Below are positions 32,737 through 42,968 of a stretch of DNA of 64,000 nucleotides, piece by piece. The DNA is taken from positions 2,555,001 through 2,619,000 of the forward strand of contig NZ_CP154630.1 of NCBI RefSeq assembly GCF_039555535.1, read 5' to 3'. Position numbers and translations under genes: made by a program. Under the pieces are notes generated by a model that saw only the letters and a list, made by a program, of their open reading frames with translations, was not told where the DNA came from and did not search any database. How positions within the stretch are numbered: position 1 is the stretch's first letter; each line of letters begins with the position of its first letter. This DNA comes from Stenotrophomonas maltophilia. GTDB taxonomy: Bacteria > Pseudomonadota > Gammaproteobacteria > Xanthomonadales > Xanthomonadaceae.

Positions 32737-33765
32737 TCATTCGGCGGCGTTGTCACCGCCCGGGGCGGCGCCGTCACCGGCACTGCGATCGGTCACGCCG
32801 TACAGCTCGTGCAGCGCCGCGTGGAACGAGGCCGGCAGCATCGGGCCGTGGCCCAGACCCTCGAACTCGCGGTACTGCACGCTCAGTCCCGGCACCCTGG
32901 CCAGCCGCTCGGACAACTGCATGGCTGCATCCGGCGTGGCACCGCCAATGCGGCGCAGGTGCGCGACCACGCGCGGGTTGTTCATGTCGCGCTTGCCGCG
33001 ATCACCAACGCGCTCGGCACCGCCGAGCATCAGCCACAGCTTCGCCGGCTGGCCATGCACGTTCTGCACGAACTGCTGCTCTGGATCGCCCAGCGCAGCG
33101 CTGTGGCTCCACCACAGCGACGGGCTGGCGGCCAGATAGGACTGGAACGCGGCAGGACGGGTGTACAGCGCATTGAGCACGAACAGTCCCCCCAGCGAGT
33201 GGCCCCACAGCGCTTGCTGCTGCGCATCGATGCGTGCGCGGCGCTCGACTTCCGGCTTGATGCGGCGCTCGATCACATCGAGGAAGGCCGCTGCACCGCC
33301 GCCAACTGCCTGCGTGCTGCCGCTCTCGTCGTCGGCGCGGTCGATCCACGCGGTGTAGTCACGGGTGCGCGCCTTCGAATCGATGCGCAGATCGTTGTCG
33401 TAGCCGATGAGCACCAGCACCGGCGGCGCCTTGCGCGCGGCCAGCTCGGCCAGGATCGGCTGGTCCAGCACCATCGCCACGGCATTGCCATCCAGCGCGT
33501 ACAGCACCGGCAGCGGCGCCTTGCCGGCCTTGGCAGGGATCGCCACATTCACCCGCCAGCGGCGTTGCTGGTCGGGGCTGTCCACCACGAACTGCTCGAA
33601 GCGATAGCTGGCCGCCGGCTCGTCGAGCACGGTGTGGCCGATCTTCTGCAGCGGATTGCGCTGCTGCGCATGGGCGTAGGGGGTGGCCAGGAGCAGACCC
33701 ATCATCAAGGCGGCCAAGCCGCGGGCCAGCGGACCACGGCACGAAAGCGGGACGAAATGCTTCAT
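32737..33765 (-). CDS. Alpha/beta hydrolase, Fes/IroE-like esterase, secreted
   Basis: The 342-residue product has a signal peptide (LAALMMGLLLATPYAHA) and a hydrolase domain with the nucleophile elbow WGHSLGGLF and an acidic/His pair near the C-terminus (FEGLGHGPMLPASFH). It resembles enterobactin-type esterases (IroE, Fes, DUF-esterase D family) that cut ferric siderophores. The first gene of the operon, it lies behind the Fur-like site. Confidence 0.85.
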   Translation of the reverse strand: MKHFVPLSCRGPLARGLAALMMGLLLATPYAHAQQRNPLQKIGHTVLDEPAASYRFEQFVVDSPDQQRRWRVNVAIPAKAGKAPLPVLYALDGNAVAMVLDQPILAELAARKAPPVLVLIGYDNDLRIDSKARTRDYTAWIDRADDESGSTQAVGGGAAAFLDVIERRIKPEVERRARIDAQQQALWGHSLGGLFVLNALYTRPAAFQSYLAASPSLWWSHSAALGDPEQQFVQNVHGQPAKLWLMLGGAERVGDRGKRDMNNPRVVAHLRRIGGATPDAAMQLSERLARVPGLSVQYREFEGLGHGPMLPASFHAALHELYGVTDRSAGDGAAPGGDNAAE

Positions 33766-33826
33766 CAGCGGCGGCAGGAGCGGCCCACGGCCGCCGGTTC
33801 ACAAGGGACCGCAGTCTACCTTAAAC

Positions 33827-33845
33827 GCGAATGATTATCACATCG
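33827..33845 (-). promoter_or_regulatory. Putative Fur box of the haem/iron operon
   Basis: On the minus strand the 19-mer from 33845 to 33827 contains TGATAATCATT, the full core of the Fur consensus, with 12 of 19 positions matching overall. It lies about 62 bases upstream of the esterase ATG, where a Fur repressor would block transcription in iron-replete cells. Confidence 0.6.
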
Positions 33846-33960
33846 ATCAAACGTCACGCTATGTATCACGCGCGCGCACGGCCAGTTGCACAGGAGGCGG
33901 CACTTCCCCTATTTTGCCGGCCACCGGGGCATTGGATCGCCCCGCTTCCAGCGCAGCCAT

Positions 33961-33985
33961 GGATGGCGGGCACTTCCCGCCATCC
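33961..33985. repeat. Perfect 10-bp hairpin in the intergenic region
   Basis: GGATGGCGGG and CCCGCCATCC flank CACTT. A second hairpin (CATGGGAT-TGG-ATCCCATG, 34013-34031) follows just before the next gene. The first may be a worn repeat element or the end of an RNA; no T-run follows. Confidence 0.5.
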
Positions 33986-34045
33986 GGGTCGCGCTCATCT
34001 GCACACAAGCGCCATGGGATTGGATCCCATGATTGTGAGACCCCC

Positions 34046-34420
34046 TTGAAGCACACCGCACTGATCGCCCTTACCTTCGGCCTGCTTGCACCGTTGGCCG
34101 CCCACGCCGCGCAGGATCTGCCGTCGCTCTACCAGGCCTTTGAAGAGGCCGGCAATTCGACGTTGAGCATGGACCAACTCAACCAGACGGTGACGTTCAC
34201 CGCCGTGGCGCTGGGCGTTTCCAGCAACCTGGCGGGCGAACCGCTGATCGAGGCCGGCGATGACCAGGGCAATGTCCTGGCCCGGCTGACCACCGACGAC
34301 GAGCAGCAGGCGGCCAAGCTGGGCGCCCTGGAAGAAGGCGCAACGTTCACCGCCAGCTGCACGCTGCAGTTCAGCTCCGGCACGGACTACCTGTCCTTCG
34401 GCGATTGCACCGTCAAGTAA
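34046..34420 (+). CDS. Small secreted OB-fold-like protein
   Basis: The 124-residue product has a signal peptide (MKHTALIALTFGLLAPLAAHA) and a domain with VTFTAVALGVSSN, GNVLARLTTDDE and TFTASCTLQFSSG-D-LSFGDCTVK, which resembles the tRNA_anti-like OB-fold family. The only sensible start is a TTG at 34046, because upstream codons do not read as protein. The family's role is unknown. It is followed at once by a terminator. Confidence 0.75.
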   Translation: MKHTALIALTFGLLAPLAAHAAQDLPSLYQAFEEAGNSTLSMDQLNQTVTFTAVALGVSSNLAGEPLIEAGDDQGNVLARLTTDDEQQAAKLGALEEGATFTASCTLQFSSGTDYLSFGDCTVK

Positions 34421-34425
34421 AAACG

Positions 34426-34446
34426 AAGCCGGCAAGATGCCGGCTT
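34426..34446 (+). terminator. Terminator after the OB-fold-like gene
   Basis: AAGCCGGC and GCCGGCTT flank AAGAT, followed by CTCTTCCTT. Confidence 0.75.
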
Positions 34447-34461
34447 CTCTTCCTTGCCTCT

Positions 34462-34485
34462 GTAGAGTCGAGCCATGCTCGACTC
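34462..34485 (+). repeat. SMAG (GTAG) palindromic repeat
   Basis: GTAG precedes a 9-bp stem GAGTCGAGC-CAT-GCTCGACTC sharing the G. It lies between the terminator and the DUF805 stop at 34494. Confidence 0.9.
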
Positions 34486-34493
34486 GCACAGCG

Positions 34494-34874
34494 TCACGGC
34501 CCCGAAGGCACCGGACCATAGACATTCTCGTGCGGCGTGCCCGGCAGCAGCGAGAAGATCATGATCACGATTCCACCGCCCGGCACCAGCGCCAGCAGGA
34601 ACAGCCAGCCCGACTGATTGCAGTCATGCAGGCGCCGTACGGTCACTGCGATCAGAGGAACGATCGTCGCCAGCCACATCACACACAGCAGTACCACCAT
34701 GCCGATCAGGATGCCGGCCAGCGCATCGGGACTGTTGCGCAGCAGGATCGCCAGCACGCCGGCCAGCAGCATCACCGCCGTCGCCACCAGGAACAGGAAC
34801 AGCTGGTACATCCAATATTCGCGGCGGTTGGCGCGGCCCTCGAACTGGGCATAGCGCTTCAACGGCAGAATCAT
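34494..34874 (-). CDS. DUF805 membrane protein
   Basis: The 126-residue product starts MILPLKRYAQFEGRANRREYWMYQLF, the DUF805 signature (R-x-R-R-E-Y-W), has three hydrophobic helices and ends with VRRLHDCNQSGWLFLLALVPG, the second conserved block. It is an inner-membrane protein of unknown function. The ATG at 34874 follows AGGAA. The frame is open upstream into the SMAG repeats but not coding there. Confidence 0.88.
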   Translation of the reverse strand: MILPLKRYAQFEGRANRREYWMYQLFLFLVATAVMLLAGVLAILLRNSPDALAGILIGMVVLLCVMWLATIVPLIAVTVRRLHDCNQSGWLFLLALVPGGGIVIMIFSLLPGTPHENVYGPVPSGP

Positions 34875-34978
34875 TTCCTGCACGGCATCAATCCTTGAAA
34901 AAGTGGCCGCGCAGTGTGCCAAATGCACGCGCACAGAACAATGTGGCGACGAACCATGCTCGACTGCCATTGCCCTCT

Positions 34979-35062
34979 GTAGAGCCGAGCCATGCTCGGC
35001 TGCTGTTCCAGAAGGCACCCGTAACCGGCGCAGGAGCGAAGTCGAGCATGGCTCGACTCTAC
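34979..35062. repeat. Facing pair of SMAG (GTAG) repeats
   Basis: The first (34979-35001) is GTAG plus the AGCCGAGC/GCTCGGCT stem on the plus strand. The second (35040-35062) is AGTCGAGC/GCTCGACT plus CTAC, that is GTAG on the minus strand. The copies differ in one stem base pair and point toward each other. It lies between the rarA stop and the DUF805 gene. Confidence 0.9.
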
Positions 35063-35072
35063 AGAAGCTGGG

Positions 35073-36434
35073 TCAGCGGCCCTTCGCGGCCCTTGCCGCC
35101 TCGCGCTCGGCGCGCAGCCGGTCCAGCTTTTCCTTCAGCTTGATTTCCAGGCCACGCGGCACCGGGTTGTAGTACACGCGCTCGCCCATCGCGTCCGGGA
35201 AACCGGTCTGGTCCAGCGCGATGCCCCCTTCGGCATCATGGTCGTACTGGTACTCAGCGCCGTAGCCGAGCTCTTTCATCAGTTTGGTCGGCGCGTTGCG
35301 CAGGTGCAGCGGCACCTCTTCGGTACCACTCTCGCGCACGTCGGCCTTGGCCTGGTTGAAGGCCGCGTAGCCAGCGTTCGACTTGGCGGTGCTGGCCAGA
35401 TAGAGCACCAGCTGCGCGAACGCCAGCTCGCCCTCCGGGCTGCCCAGCCGCTCGTAGATGTCCCAGGCCTCCAGCGCCATGCTCTGCGCACGCGGATCAG
35501 CCAGGCCGATATCCTCGATGGCCATGCGGGTCAGCCGGCGCGCCAGATACGACGGATCGCAACCGCCATCGAGCATGCGGGTCAGCCAGTACAGCGCTGC
35601 ATCGGGGTTGGAGCTGCGTACCGATTTGTGCAGCGCCGAGATCTGGTCGTAGAACTGCTCACCGCCCTTGTCGAAGCGACGGGTACGATCGGCCAACACC
35701 TGGGTCAGGGTCTGCGGCGTGATGCGCCCGCCCTCCCCGCCTGCCAGCTCGGCGGCGATTTCCAGCAACGTCAGCGCACGGCGCACATCACCGTCGGCAG
35801 CGGTGGCGATTTCCAGCAGCAGCTCGGGCGCGACCTCGATGCCCTCTTCGCCCAGTCCCCGCTCGCGGTCACCCAGTGCACGCTCCAGCGCCTCGACGAT
35901 ATCGGTTGGCGAGACCGCCTCCAGCACATGCACGCGGCAACGCGACAGCAGCGCCGAGTTCAGTTCGAACGATGGATTCTCAGTGGTGGCACCAACGAAC
36001 AGGATGGTGCCGCGTTCAATGTGCGGCAGGAACGCATCCTGCTGCGCCTTGTTGAAGCGGTGCACCTCGTCTACGAACAGCACGGTGCGGCGGCCTTCGG
36101 CGAAGCGCTGCGCGGCCTCGGCCAGCACCTGGCGCACTTCCGGCAGACCGGACAGCACGGCGGAGATGGCACGGAATTCAGCGTCGGAGTACTCGGCCAG
36201 CAGCAGCGCCAGCGTGGTCTTGCCGCAGCCGGGCGGCCCCCACAGGATCATCGAATGCACGCGGCCGGATTCGACCGCGCGACGCAGCGCGCTGTCCGGC
36301 GCCAGCAGGCGCTTCTGCCCGACCATCTCGTCGAGGGTTCGCGGGCGCATGCGCTCGGCCAGCGGGCGCAGGTGATCCCGATCGACGCTCAGCAGATCGG
36401 GGCCGGGGAAGGAAGTTGAACGATGTCTTGCCAC
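35073..36434 (-). CDS. rarA: Replication-associated recombination protein A
   Basis: The 453-residue AAA+ ATPase has RMRPRTLDEMVGQKRLL, Walker A LWGPPGCGKTT, VDEVHRFNKAQQDAFLP, sensor 1 FVGATTENPSFELNSALLSRCRV and the C-terminal MgsA/RarA tetramerisation domain (RMLDGGCDPSYLARRL, LHLRNAPTKLMKELGYG). It acts at stalled replication forks. I chose the GTG at 36434; longer starts run into a palindromic repeat and are not credible. In E. coli the order trxB-lrp-ftsK-lolA-rarA-serS is the same, minus lrp and serS here. Confidence 0.93.
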   Translation of the reverse strand: MARHRSTSFPGPDLLSVDRDHLRPLAERMRPRTLDEMVGQKRLLAPDSALRRAVESGRVHSMILWGPPGCGKTTLALLLAEYSDAEFRAISAVLSGLPEVRQVLAEAAQRFAEGRRTVLFVDEVHRFNKAQQDAFLPHIERGTILFVGATTENPSFELNSALLSRCRVHVLEAVSPTDIVEALERALGDRERGLGEEGIEVAPELLLEIATAADGDVRRALTLLEIAAELAGGEGGRITPQTLTQVLADRTRRFDKGGEQFYDQISALHKSVRSSNPDAALYWLTRMLDGGCDPSYLARRLTRMAIEDIGLADPRAQSMALEAWDIYERLGSPEGELAFAQLVLYLASTAKSNAGYAAFNQAKADVRESGTEEVPLHLRNAPTKLMKELGYGAEYQYDHDAEGGIALDQTGFPDAMGERVYYNPVPRGLEIKLKEKLDRLRAEREAARAAKGR

Positions 36435-36456
36435 CTGCCCATTGTACCGTGAGAGC

Positions 36457-36561
36457 GTGCCAACCAAGGTTGGCACCCACCAGGGCGGTGCTGGTCGACA
36501 CCCACCAAGGCGGTGCCGGTTGGCACCCCCAGAGCAGGTAGCGCCGGGCCAGGCCCGGCGT
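36457..36561. repeat. Cluster of three palindromic repeats between rarA and lolA
   Basis: GTGCCAACC-AA-GGTTGGCAC (36457-36476), a looser run of CCACCAAGGCGGTGC-type copies (about 36477-36530) and GTAG plus CGCCGGGC-CAG-GCCCGGCG (36538-36561). The last is a GC-rich SMAG subtype; the GTGCC family recurs at 44129 and 56182. Confidence 0.8.
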
Positions 36562-36567
36562 CACCCA

Positions 36568-37206
36568 TCAATTGCCGATGACGTCGGTGCCCTTCGGCGG
36601 GGTGAAACTGAAGGTGCCGGCGGCGAAGCCCGGGTTGCGCTTCCAGCCACTGAAGCTGATCACGGTACGCTGGCCCACGGCGTCGGTGATCTCCATCTTC
36701 GCCAGGCCCTGGGCGTTGAAGCCCAGCGCGGCGTACTGGAAGCTGGCCTCGGTTTCGCGCTTCGGCGACAGCGACAGCCACTGCAGGCCATCACGCTGTG
36801 CGGCCTCTTCGCTGACGTCGTACTGCTGTTCCAGCAGCGCCGGGTTGATCAGCGCGGTCAGCGGGCTGTTCTGCTCTTCCTTGCCCTGCTCGCGCACGGT
36901 GGCCTGCTCCAGGTCCGGCTCGTACATCCAGACCTTCTTGCCGTCGGCCACGATCAGCTGCTCGTGCGGGCGCACGTACTCCCAACGGAACAGGCGCGGC
37001 GCCGACAGCGCCACACGGCCACTGGTCGATTCCTTCACCTTGCCGCGGCTGTCGAACACCTGCTGGTTGAACTGCCCATCCAGGCCCTTCAGGCCACTGG
37101 TGAAGGTCTTCAGGTCATCGCGGGCGCCGGCCCAGGCGCTGCCGGCGGCGGCGCAGGCCACGGCCAGGGTGGTGGTGGCAAGGAAACGGCGGAAGCGGAA
37201 GTTCAT
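36568..37206 (-). CDS. lolA: Outer-membrane lipoprotein carrier protein LolA
   Basis: The 212-residue product has a signal peptide (FLATTTLAVACAAAGSAWA) and the LolA fold: GRVALSAPRLFRWEY, a DGKKVWMYEPDLEQATV block and the C-terminal YAALGFNAQGLAKMEITDAVGQRTVISFSG. It shuttles lipoproteins from LolCDE across the periplasm to LolB. It sits between rarA and a DUF3857 gene, on the conserved ftsK-lolA-rarA stretch. Confidence 0.93.
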   Translation of the reverse strand: MNFRFRRFLATTTLAVACAAAGSAWAGARDDLKTFTSGLKGLDGQFNQQVFDSRGKVKESTSGRVALSAPRLFRWEYVRPHEQLIVADGKKVWMYEPDLEQATVREQGKEEQNSPLTALINPALLEQQYDVSEEAAQRDGLQWLSLSPKRETEASFQYAALGFNAQGLAKMEITDAVGQRTVISFSGWKRNPGFAAGTFSFTPPKGTDVIGN

Positions 37207-37317
37207 GCGGAAATCCTGTGGGCGCGGGCGCCAGGAAAGGTGGTTGCCAGTGTGGCCGGGTAAAGATGAATGGGCGATCAGGGCGACATTATGCCGCCCC
37301 TAACGTCCATCGGCGAT

Positions 37318-39261
37318 TCAGCCGCCCGAGCCGGGCAGCTTGCCGTACAGCACCTGGCCACGGAAGCCGCGCCGCACTTCGCGATACAGCGCGCGGAACG
37401 CCGGATAGTCCTGCGGCTGGCACAACGCCTCCGGCCCGCGCACCGCGTTCTGCTGCAGGCGATGATGCACGGTGACCTCCTGGCCTTCGCGGCTCCAGTC
37501 CACCCGATACTCGCCGGCCGCGTTGGCGAAGCGCTGGCTGGCCGGAATGGCGATGATCGGTGCATTGGCCGGGAACTGCAGGCGGTAGGTTTCCTCGCGC
37601 AGGCTGGCATTGCAGTAGAACGGCGTCTCGTTGGCGGGCGCCGAGGCGGTGGCGTACAGGCCGCGCACCGACTCCCCACCTGGCGGATCCGGCACCGCCA
37701 TGCCACCGGCCACGCTGAAGTCGGCGTAGTCCTCGGCCTGGAACGCCATGCGATAGCCGAACGGCCGGGTCAGGTCGACCGGCACGCCCTGGATCTGCAG
37801 CTGTCCTCGCCCGTCGAAACCGGACGCGGCCATGATCTGCTCTTCAGCGCGCGCACGGTTCTGTGCGTTGAGCTGGGAGAACTGGGCGCGCATGCCGATC
37901 TCGGCGTTCTCGCCAAGCTTCGGAATGGTCTCGCCGCGCAGGTTGCCGTTGGCGTCGAAGGTGAAACGCACGTCCATCGAGGTGGCATTGCGTTCCGGCG
38001 TATTGGCCGGGGTGCGCGCCAGCGTGGCATCGCGCGTGCGCATCACCGGCGCACCGAGGTCACCTTCCGGCAGCTGGCCGAAACGCGCCCACGCGGTGGT
38101 CGAATCCAGGTACAGATCGAACTCGGGAATGTAGGTGATGGCGTGGTTGAAGCGGCCCAGCACCGGGATCTTCGGCAGCGTCGGTCCACCACCGGCACCG
38201 ATCAGCACCGGCGAACTGGCGATGCCCTTGGCCGCCAGCAGCGCCTCCAGGATCGTGACGTGATCCTTGCAGTCACCGTAGTGGTTGTCGAGGATGCTCT
38301 GCGCACTGTTCGGCTCCAGGCCGCCATTGCCCAGGTACACCGCCACATAGCGGATGTTCTGCGCAACCCAGCGGTACAGCGCGTCCGCCTGCTCGCGGCG
38401 GTCGCTGATACCAGCGGTGATCTCATCAGCCAGCGCCTGCAGCGCCGGGGTCACCTCGGCCGCCGGGCCCGCCTTGAGCTGGTAGGCGCGACCCATCTGC
38501 GACCAGTCACGATAGGTACTGGCCATGATGTTCGGGCCGAACTCCCAGCCCGCCGCCGACCAGTTCTGTGCCGGCATGGCTTCGCGACGCTGGTAGCGCC
38601 AGCGCCACTGCGCCTGGCCGTTCTTCACCGTCGGGCGATCACTGCCCTGCACGCCACGGCTGTCGACGAACATGGGCAGGTTGGCCGGCGCACTCAGGGT
38701 GACCTCGGCGTCCTCGTACTCGGTAAACACATTGAACGTCTCCCACAGGCCGAAGTAGCCCGGGAAGTACGGCGTGGCCTGCGTGCGGCGCACCTGGTAG
38801 TACAGGCGCGTGCCCGGGGCCAGGTTGGGGAACACGATCACCCGCACCTTGCGATCGGCGTACATCGCCGCCGAAGCGCTGGAGTAGCTCTCCTGGGTGT
38901 AGATGCGATCGGCCGGCACGTCGCGGCGCTGGCCGTCGGCGGTGATGGTGTAGGCGCCGAGCACTTCCAGCGTTTCCATCTTCTCGCTGTAGCTCAGCCG
39001 CACCTGGCTGAACTGCTCGACGGAGGCCTTGGTCTTGAGCAGCACTTCGTAGGTTTCGGTCTGCACATTGCCCGCATCGGGCCGCACCTGGTAGTCGGCG
39101 CGGTAACGGACAATGCTGAAATTATTGCTGGCTTCGGTATCGCCGCGGGTGGAAGGCGGCGCCGTGGCGGGCGCGGAGGTGGCGGTGTCTGCCAGTGCCG
39201 GGCCGGCAGCCAGGAAGGCTGCCAGCGCCAGCGCCAGCGCGCTTGGTACGGGGTGAAGCAT
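37318..39261 (-). CDS. DUF3857/transglutaminase-like secreted protein
   Basis: The 647-residue product has a signal peptide (ALALALAAFLAAGPALA), an N-terminal DUF3857 region (VRLSYSEKMETLEVLGAYT, RIYTQESYSS) and a transglutaminase-like domain with HYGDCKDHVTILEALLAAKGI (Cys), NHAITYI (His) and LDSTT (Asp), a full catalytic triad. The C-terminal part is beta-rich. Such proteins act in the periplasm; substrates are unknown, and both peptidase and amidase roles have been suggested for the fold. It is inserted between ftsK and lolA, which are neighbours in E. coli. Confidence 0.9.
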   Translation of the reverse strand: MLHPVPSALALALAAFLAAGPALADTATSAPATAPPSTRGDTEASNNFSIVRYRADYQVRPDAGNVQTETYEVLLKTKASVEQFSQVRLSYSEKMETLEVLGAYTITADGQRRDVPADRIYTQESYSSASAAMYADRKVRVIVFPNLAPGTRLYYQVRRTQATPYFPGYFGLWETFNVFTEYEDAEVTLSAPANLPMFVDSRGVQGSDRPTVKNGQAQWRWRYQRREAMPAQNWSAAGWEFGPNIMASTYRDWSQMGRAYQLKAGPAAEVTPALQALADEITAGISDRREQADALYRWVAQNIRYVAVYLGNGGLEPNSAQSILDNHYGDCKDHVTILEALLAAKGIASSPVLIGAGGGPTLPKIPVLGRFNHAITYIPEFDLYLDSTTAWARFGQLPEGDLGAPVMRTRDATLARTPANTPERNATSMDVRFTFDANGNLRGETIPKLGENAEIGMRAQFSQLNAQNRARAEEQIMAASGFDGRGQLQIQGVPVDLTRPFGYRMAFQAEDYADFSVAGGMAVPDPPGGESVRGLYATASAPANETPFYCNASLREETYRLQFPANAPIIAIPASQRFANAAGEYRVDWSREGQEVTVHHRLQQNAVRGPEALCQPQDYPAFRALYREVRRGFRGQVLYGKLPGSGG

Positions 39262-39300
39262 GCGTCGGTTCCTTGGACGTCGTGGGGGATACGTCGGTTC

Positions 39301-41661
39301 TTACTTCGGCGGCGGCGGTGCCAGCACCGTGCGGTCGCCGTTGTGCTCGGGCGGGCTGACCACCCCGGCCGCTTCCATGGCCTCGATCAGTCGCGCTGCA
39401 CGGTTGTAGCCGATCTTCAGCCGGCGCTGCACGCCGGAAATCGAGGCACGGCGGGTCTCGGTCACCACCCGCAGTGCTTCGTCATACAACGGGTCGGACT
39501 CGTCGCCGGACGAACTGTTCTCCGGCAGCCCGGTGGCGCCGACGACCACGCCGTCGCCCATTGTCTGCACTTCGTCCAGCACGCCGTCGACATAGTCGGC
39601 CGGACCCATCGCCTTGAGGTGCTCGACCACGCGATGCACTTCATCGTCGGACACGAACGCACCATGCACGCGCTCGGGCAGCGCGGTGCCCGGCGGCAGG
39701 TACAGCATGTCGCCGTGGCCGAGCAGGGTTTCCGCGCCGGACTGGTCGAGGATGGTGCGCGAGTCGATCTTGGAGCTGACCTGGAAGGCGATGCGGGTCG
39801 GGATGTTGGCCTTGATCAGGCCGGTGATCACGTCCACCGACGGGCGCTGCGTGGCCAGGATCAGGTGGATGCCGGCCGCACGCGCCTTCTGTGCCAGTCG
39901 CGCGATCAGCTCTTCCACCTTCTTGCCGACGATCATCATCATGTCGGCGAATTCGTCGATGAAGATGACGATGAACGGCAGCGTTTCCAGCGGGCGCGGC
40001 GCCTCGCCCAGCTCGGGGTTCGGCTTGAACAGTGGGTCCATCAACGGCTGGCCGGCATCCTGGGCTTCCTTCACCTTCTTGTTGAAGCCGGCCAGGTTGC
40101 GCACGCCCACCGCGCTCATCAGCTTGTAGCGGCGCTCCATCTCGGCCACGCACCAGCGCAGGCCGTTGGCGGCCTCCTTCATGTCGGTGACCACCGGCGC
40201 CAGCAGGTGCGGAATGCCCTGGTAGACGCTCAGTTCGAGCATCTTCGGGTCGATCATCAGCATCCGCAGGTCTTTCGGCGAGGCCTTGAACAGCAGGCTC
40301 AGCACCATCGCGTTGACCGCCACCGACTTGCCCGAACCGGTGGTACCGGCCACCAGCAGGTGCGGCATGCGCGCCAGGTCGGCCACGGTCGAGCGGCCGG
40401 CAATGTCCTTGCCCAGCGCCAGGGTCAGCACGCTGGCCGACTTGTCGTATTCCTTGGAACGCAGCAGCTCGGACAGGTAGATCATCTCGCGGGTGACGTT
40501 CGGGATTTCCAGGCCGATCACCGACTTGCCCGGAATCACGTCCACCACGCGCACCGACTTCACCGACAGGCCACGCGCGATGTCCTTGTCCAGCGAACTG
40601 ATCTGGCTGACCTTGATGCCCGGCGCGGGCTCGATCTCGAAGCGGGTGATGACCGGGCCGGGGTTGGCGCCGACCACCTGGGCGTCGATGCGGAAGTCCT
40701 TCAGCTTGAACTCGATCTGTCGCGACAGCGCGTCCAGGGTTTCCTTGTCGTAGCCCACCGGCTGCGGCTTGGGGTCGTCCAGCAGGGCCAGCGGCGGCAG
40801 GTCCGAACCATCGCCGTTGACGCCACGGAACATCGGAATCTGCGTATCGCGCTTGGCCCGGTCACTCTTCTCGATCACCGGTTCCGGGCGCGGCTCGATC
40901 TTCACCGGCTCGCGCTTGGCGCGCACCTCGGCGTCGGCCTTGCGCACTTCCTGGCGCTCCTCGCGCATCACCCGGGTCTGCTGCCACTCGGTGACTTCTT
41001 CCTTCTTGCGCGCCAGCAGCGGCGCCAGCGACATCACGCCGCGGCCGATCTTCTCCATCACCGTGAACCAGGACAGCCCGGTGGCCAGGGTGATCGAGGC
41101 CAGCAGCAGCACCAGCACGAACAGGTTCGCACCCAGCGCGCCGAAGCCCACCGTGAGCGAATTGCCGACCAGCTTGCCGAGGATGCCGCCGGCACTGGAG
41201 ACATCGCCACTGAACAGGCGCACATGCAGGAAGCCGGTGCCGGCAATCAGGAAACCGACCAGGCCGACCAGGCGCAGCGCCGGGTCCAGGTCGTTCTCGC
41301 CCTTGCTCTCGCGCTTGAGGCCGAACATGGCGATCCACGCCAGTGCGCCGAGCACCACCGGCAGCAGGAAGGCGATGTAGCCGAACAGCTGCAGCAGCAC
41401 GTCGGCGATCCAGGCCCCGGCGCGGCCGCCGAGGTTGTGAACCGGTGCGACCACGCTGCCGGTGTGCGACCAGCCCGGGTCGGTTGCTGAATAGGTGAAC
41501 AGACTGGCCGCCAGATACAGCAGCGCTGGCGCGATGGCGATAAGGCCAAGGTCGCGCCAGAGGCGTTGGCGGCGTGGATTGTCGGTCGTCACCGCCGCGG
41601 CCGTGCGACGTGACGCCTTGCTGTCGTCGGACTTGGAGCGTTCGGGGACCTGCTTCGCCAC
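39301..41661 (-). CDS. ftsK: DNA translocase FtsK
   Basis: The 786-residue protein has about four N-terminal membrane helices (FtsK_4TM), a short charged linker, Walker [11 protein letters not shown] near 450, Walker [36 protein letters not shown] and a C-terminal gamma winged-helix ([30 protein letters not shown]) that reads KOPS. It couples chromosome dimer resolution to division at the septum. The linker is short compared with E. coli FtsK (1329 residues) but normal for many proteobacteria. Confidence 0.95.
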   Translation of the reverse strand: MAKQVPERSKSDDSKASRRTAAAVTTDNPRRQRLWRDLGLIAIAPALLYLAASLFTYSATDPGWSHTGSVVAPVHNLGGRAGAWIADVLLQLFGYIAFLLPVVLGALAWIAMFGLKRESKGENDLDPALRLVGLVGFLIAGTGFLHVRLFSGDVSSAGGILGKLVGNSLTVGFGALGANLFVLVLLLASITLATGLSWFTVMEKIGRGVMSLAPLLARKKEEVTEWQQTRVMREERQEVRKADAEVRAKREPVKIEPRPEPVIEKSDRAKRDTQIPMFRGVNGDGSDLPPLALLDDPKPQPVGYDKETLDALSRQIEFKLKDFRIDAQVVGANPGPVITRFEIEPAPGIKVSQISSLDKDIARGLSVKSVRVVDVIPGKSVIGLEIPNVTREMIYLSELLRSKEYDKSASVLTLALGKDIAGRSTVADLARMPHLLVAGTTGSGKSVAVNAMVLSLLFKASPKDLRMLMIDPKMLELSVYQGIPHLLAPVVTDMKEAANGLRWCVAEMERRYKLMSAVGVRNLAGFNKKVKEAQDAGQPLMDPLFKPNPELGEAPRPLETLPFIVIFIDEFADMMMIVGKKVEELIARLAQKARAAGIHLILATQRPSVDVITGLIKANIPTRIAFQVSSKIDSRTILDQSGAETLLGHGDMLYLPPGTALPERVHGAFVSDDEVHRVVEHLKAMGPADYVDGVLDEVQTMGDGVVVGATGLPENSSSGDESDPLYDEALRVVTETRRASISGVQRRLKIGYNRAARLIEAMEAAGVVSPPEHNGDRTVLAPPPPK

Positions 41662-41801
41662 CTTAGACCATACCTTTGGAATGCGCTGTTAGTGATTGAT
41701 AATAAATGAGACGGCGTCAGTTTTCAGTTATGCGACATCTGACAGGGTCTGCGGAGGGCCGGAACCACCGCGGGATGACGGCGTTCTGTTCATCGGCTTG
41801 A

Positions 41802-42866
<1,065 letters not shown>

Positions 42867-42883
42867 GAGGCTGACCCGCTCCT

Positions 42884-42906
42884 GTAGGGTCGAGCCACGC
42901 CCGACT
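42884..42906 (+). repeat. Worn SMAG (GTAG) repeat after trxB
   Basis: GTAG followed by GGTCGAGC-CAC-GCCCGACT, with mismatches in the stem. Confidence 0.75.
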
Positions 42907-42916
42907 CCGGATGATA

Positions 42917-42947
42917 GGCCGACGCCAGTGCGTCGGCCTTTCTGTTT
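42917..42947 (+). terminator. Terminator of trxB
   Basis: GGCCGACGC (42917-42925) and GCGTCGGCC (42930-42938) enclose CAGT, followed by TTTCTGTTT: a perfect 9-bp stem with a T-rich tail. Confidence 0.9.
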
Positions 42948-42968
42948 CATCTGCCCTATCCTTCCCCC

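Noticed and set aside
34013..34031. CATGGGAT hairpin as an operator of the OB-fold-like gene
   Set aside because: Position and sequence fit equally well with a worn repeat; there is no regulator or second site to support an operator.
37270..41490. Very long open frame on the plus strand (about 1400 codons)
   Set aside because: It is antisense to DUF3857 and ftsK, His/Arg-rich with no motifs, and arises from GC3 bias of the real minus-strand genes.
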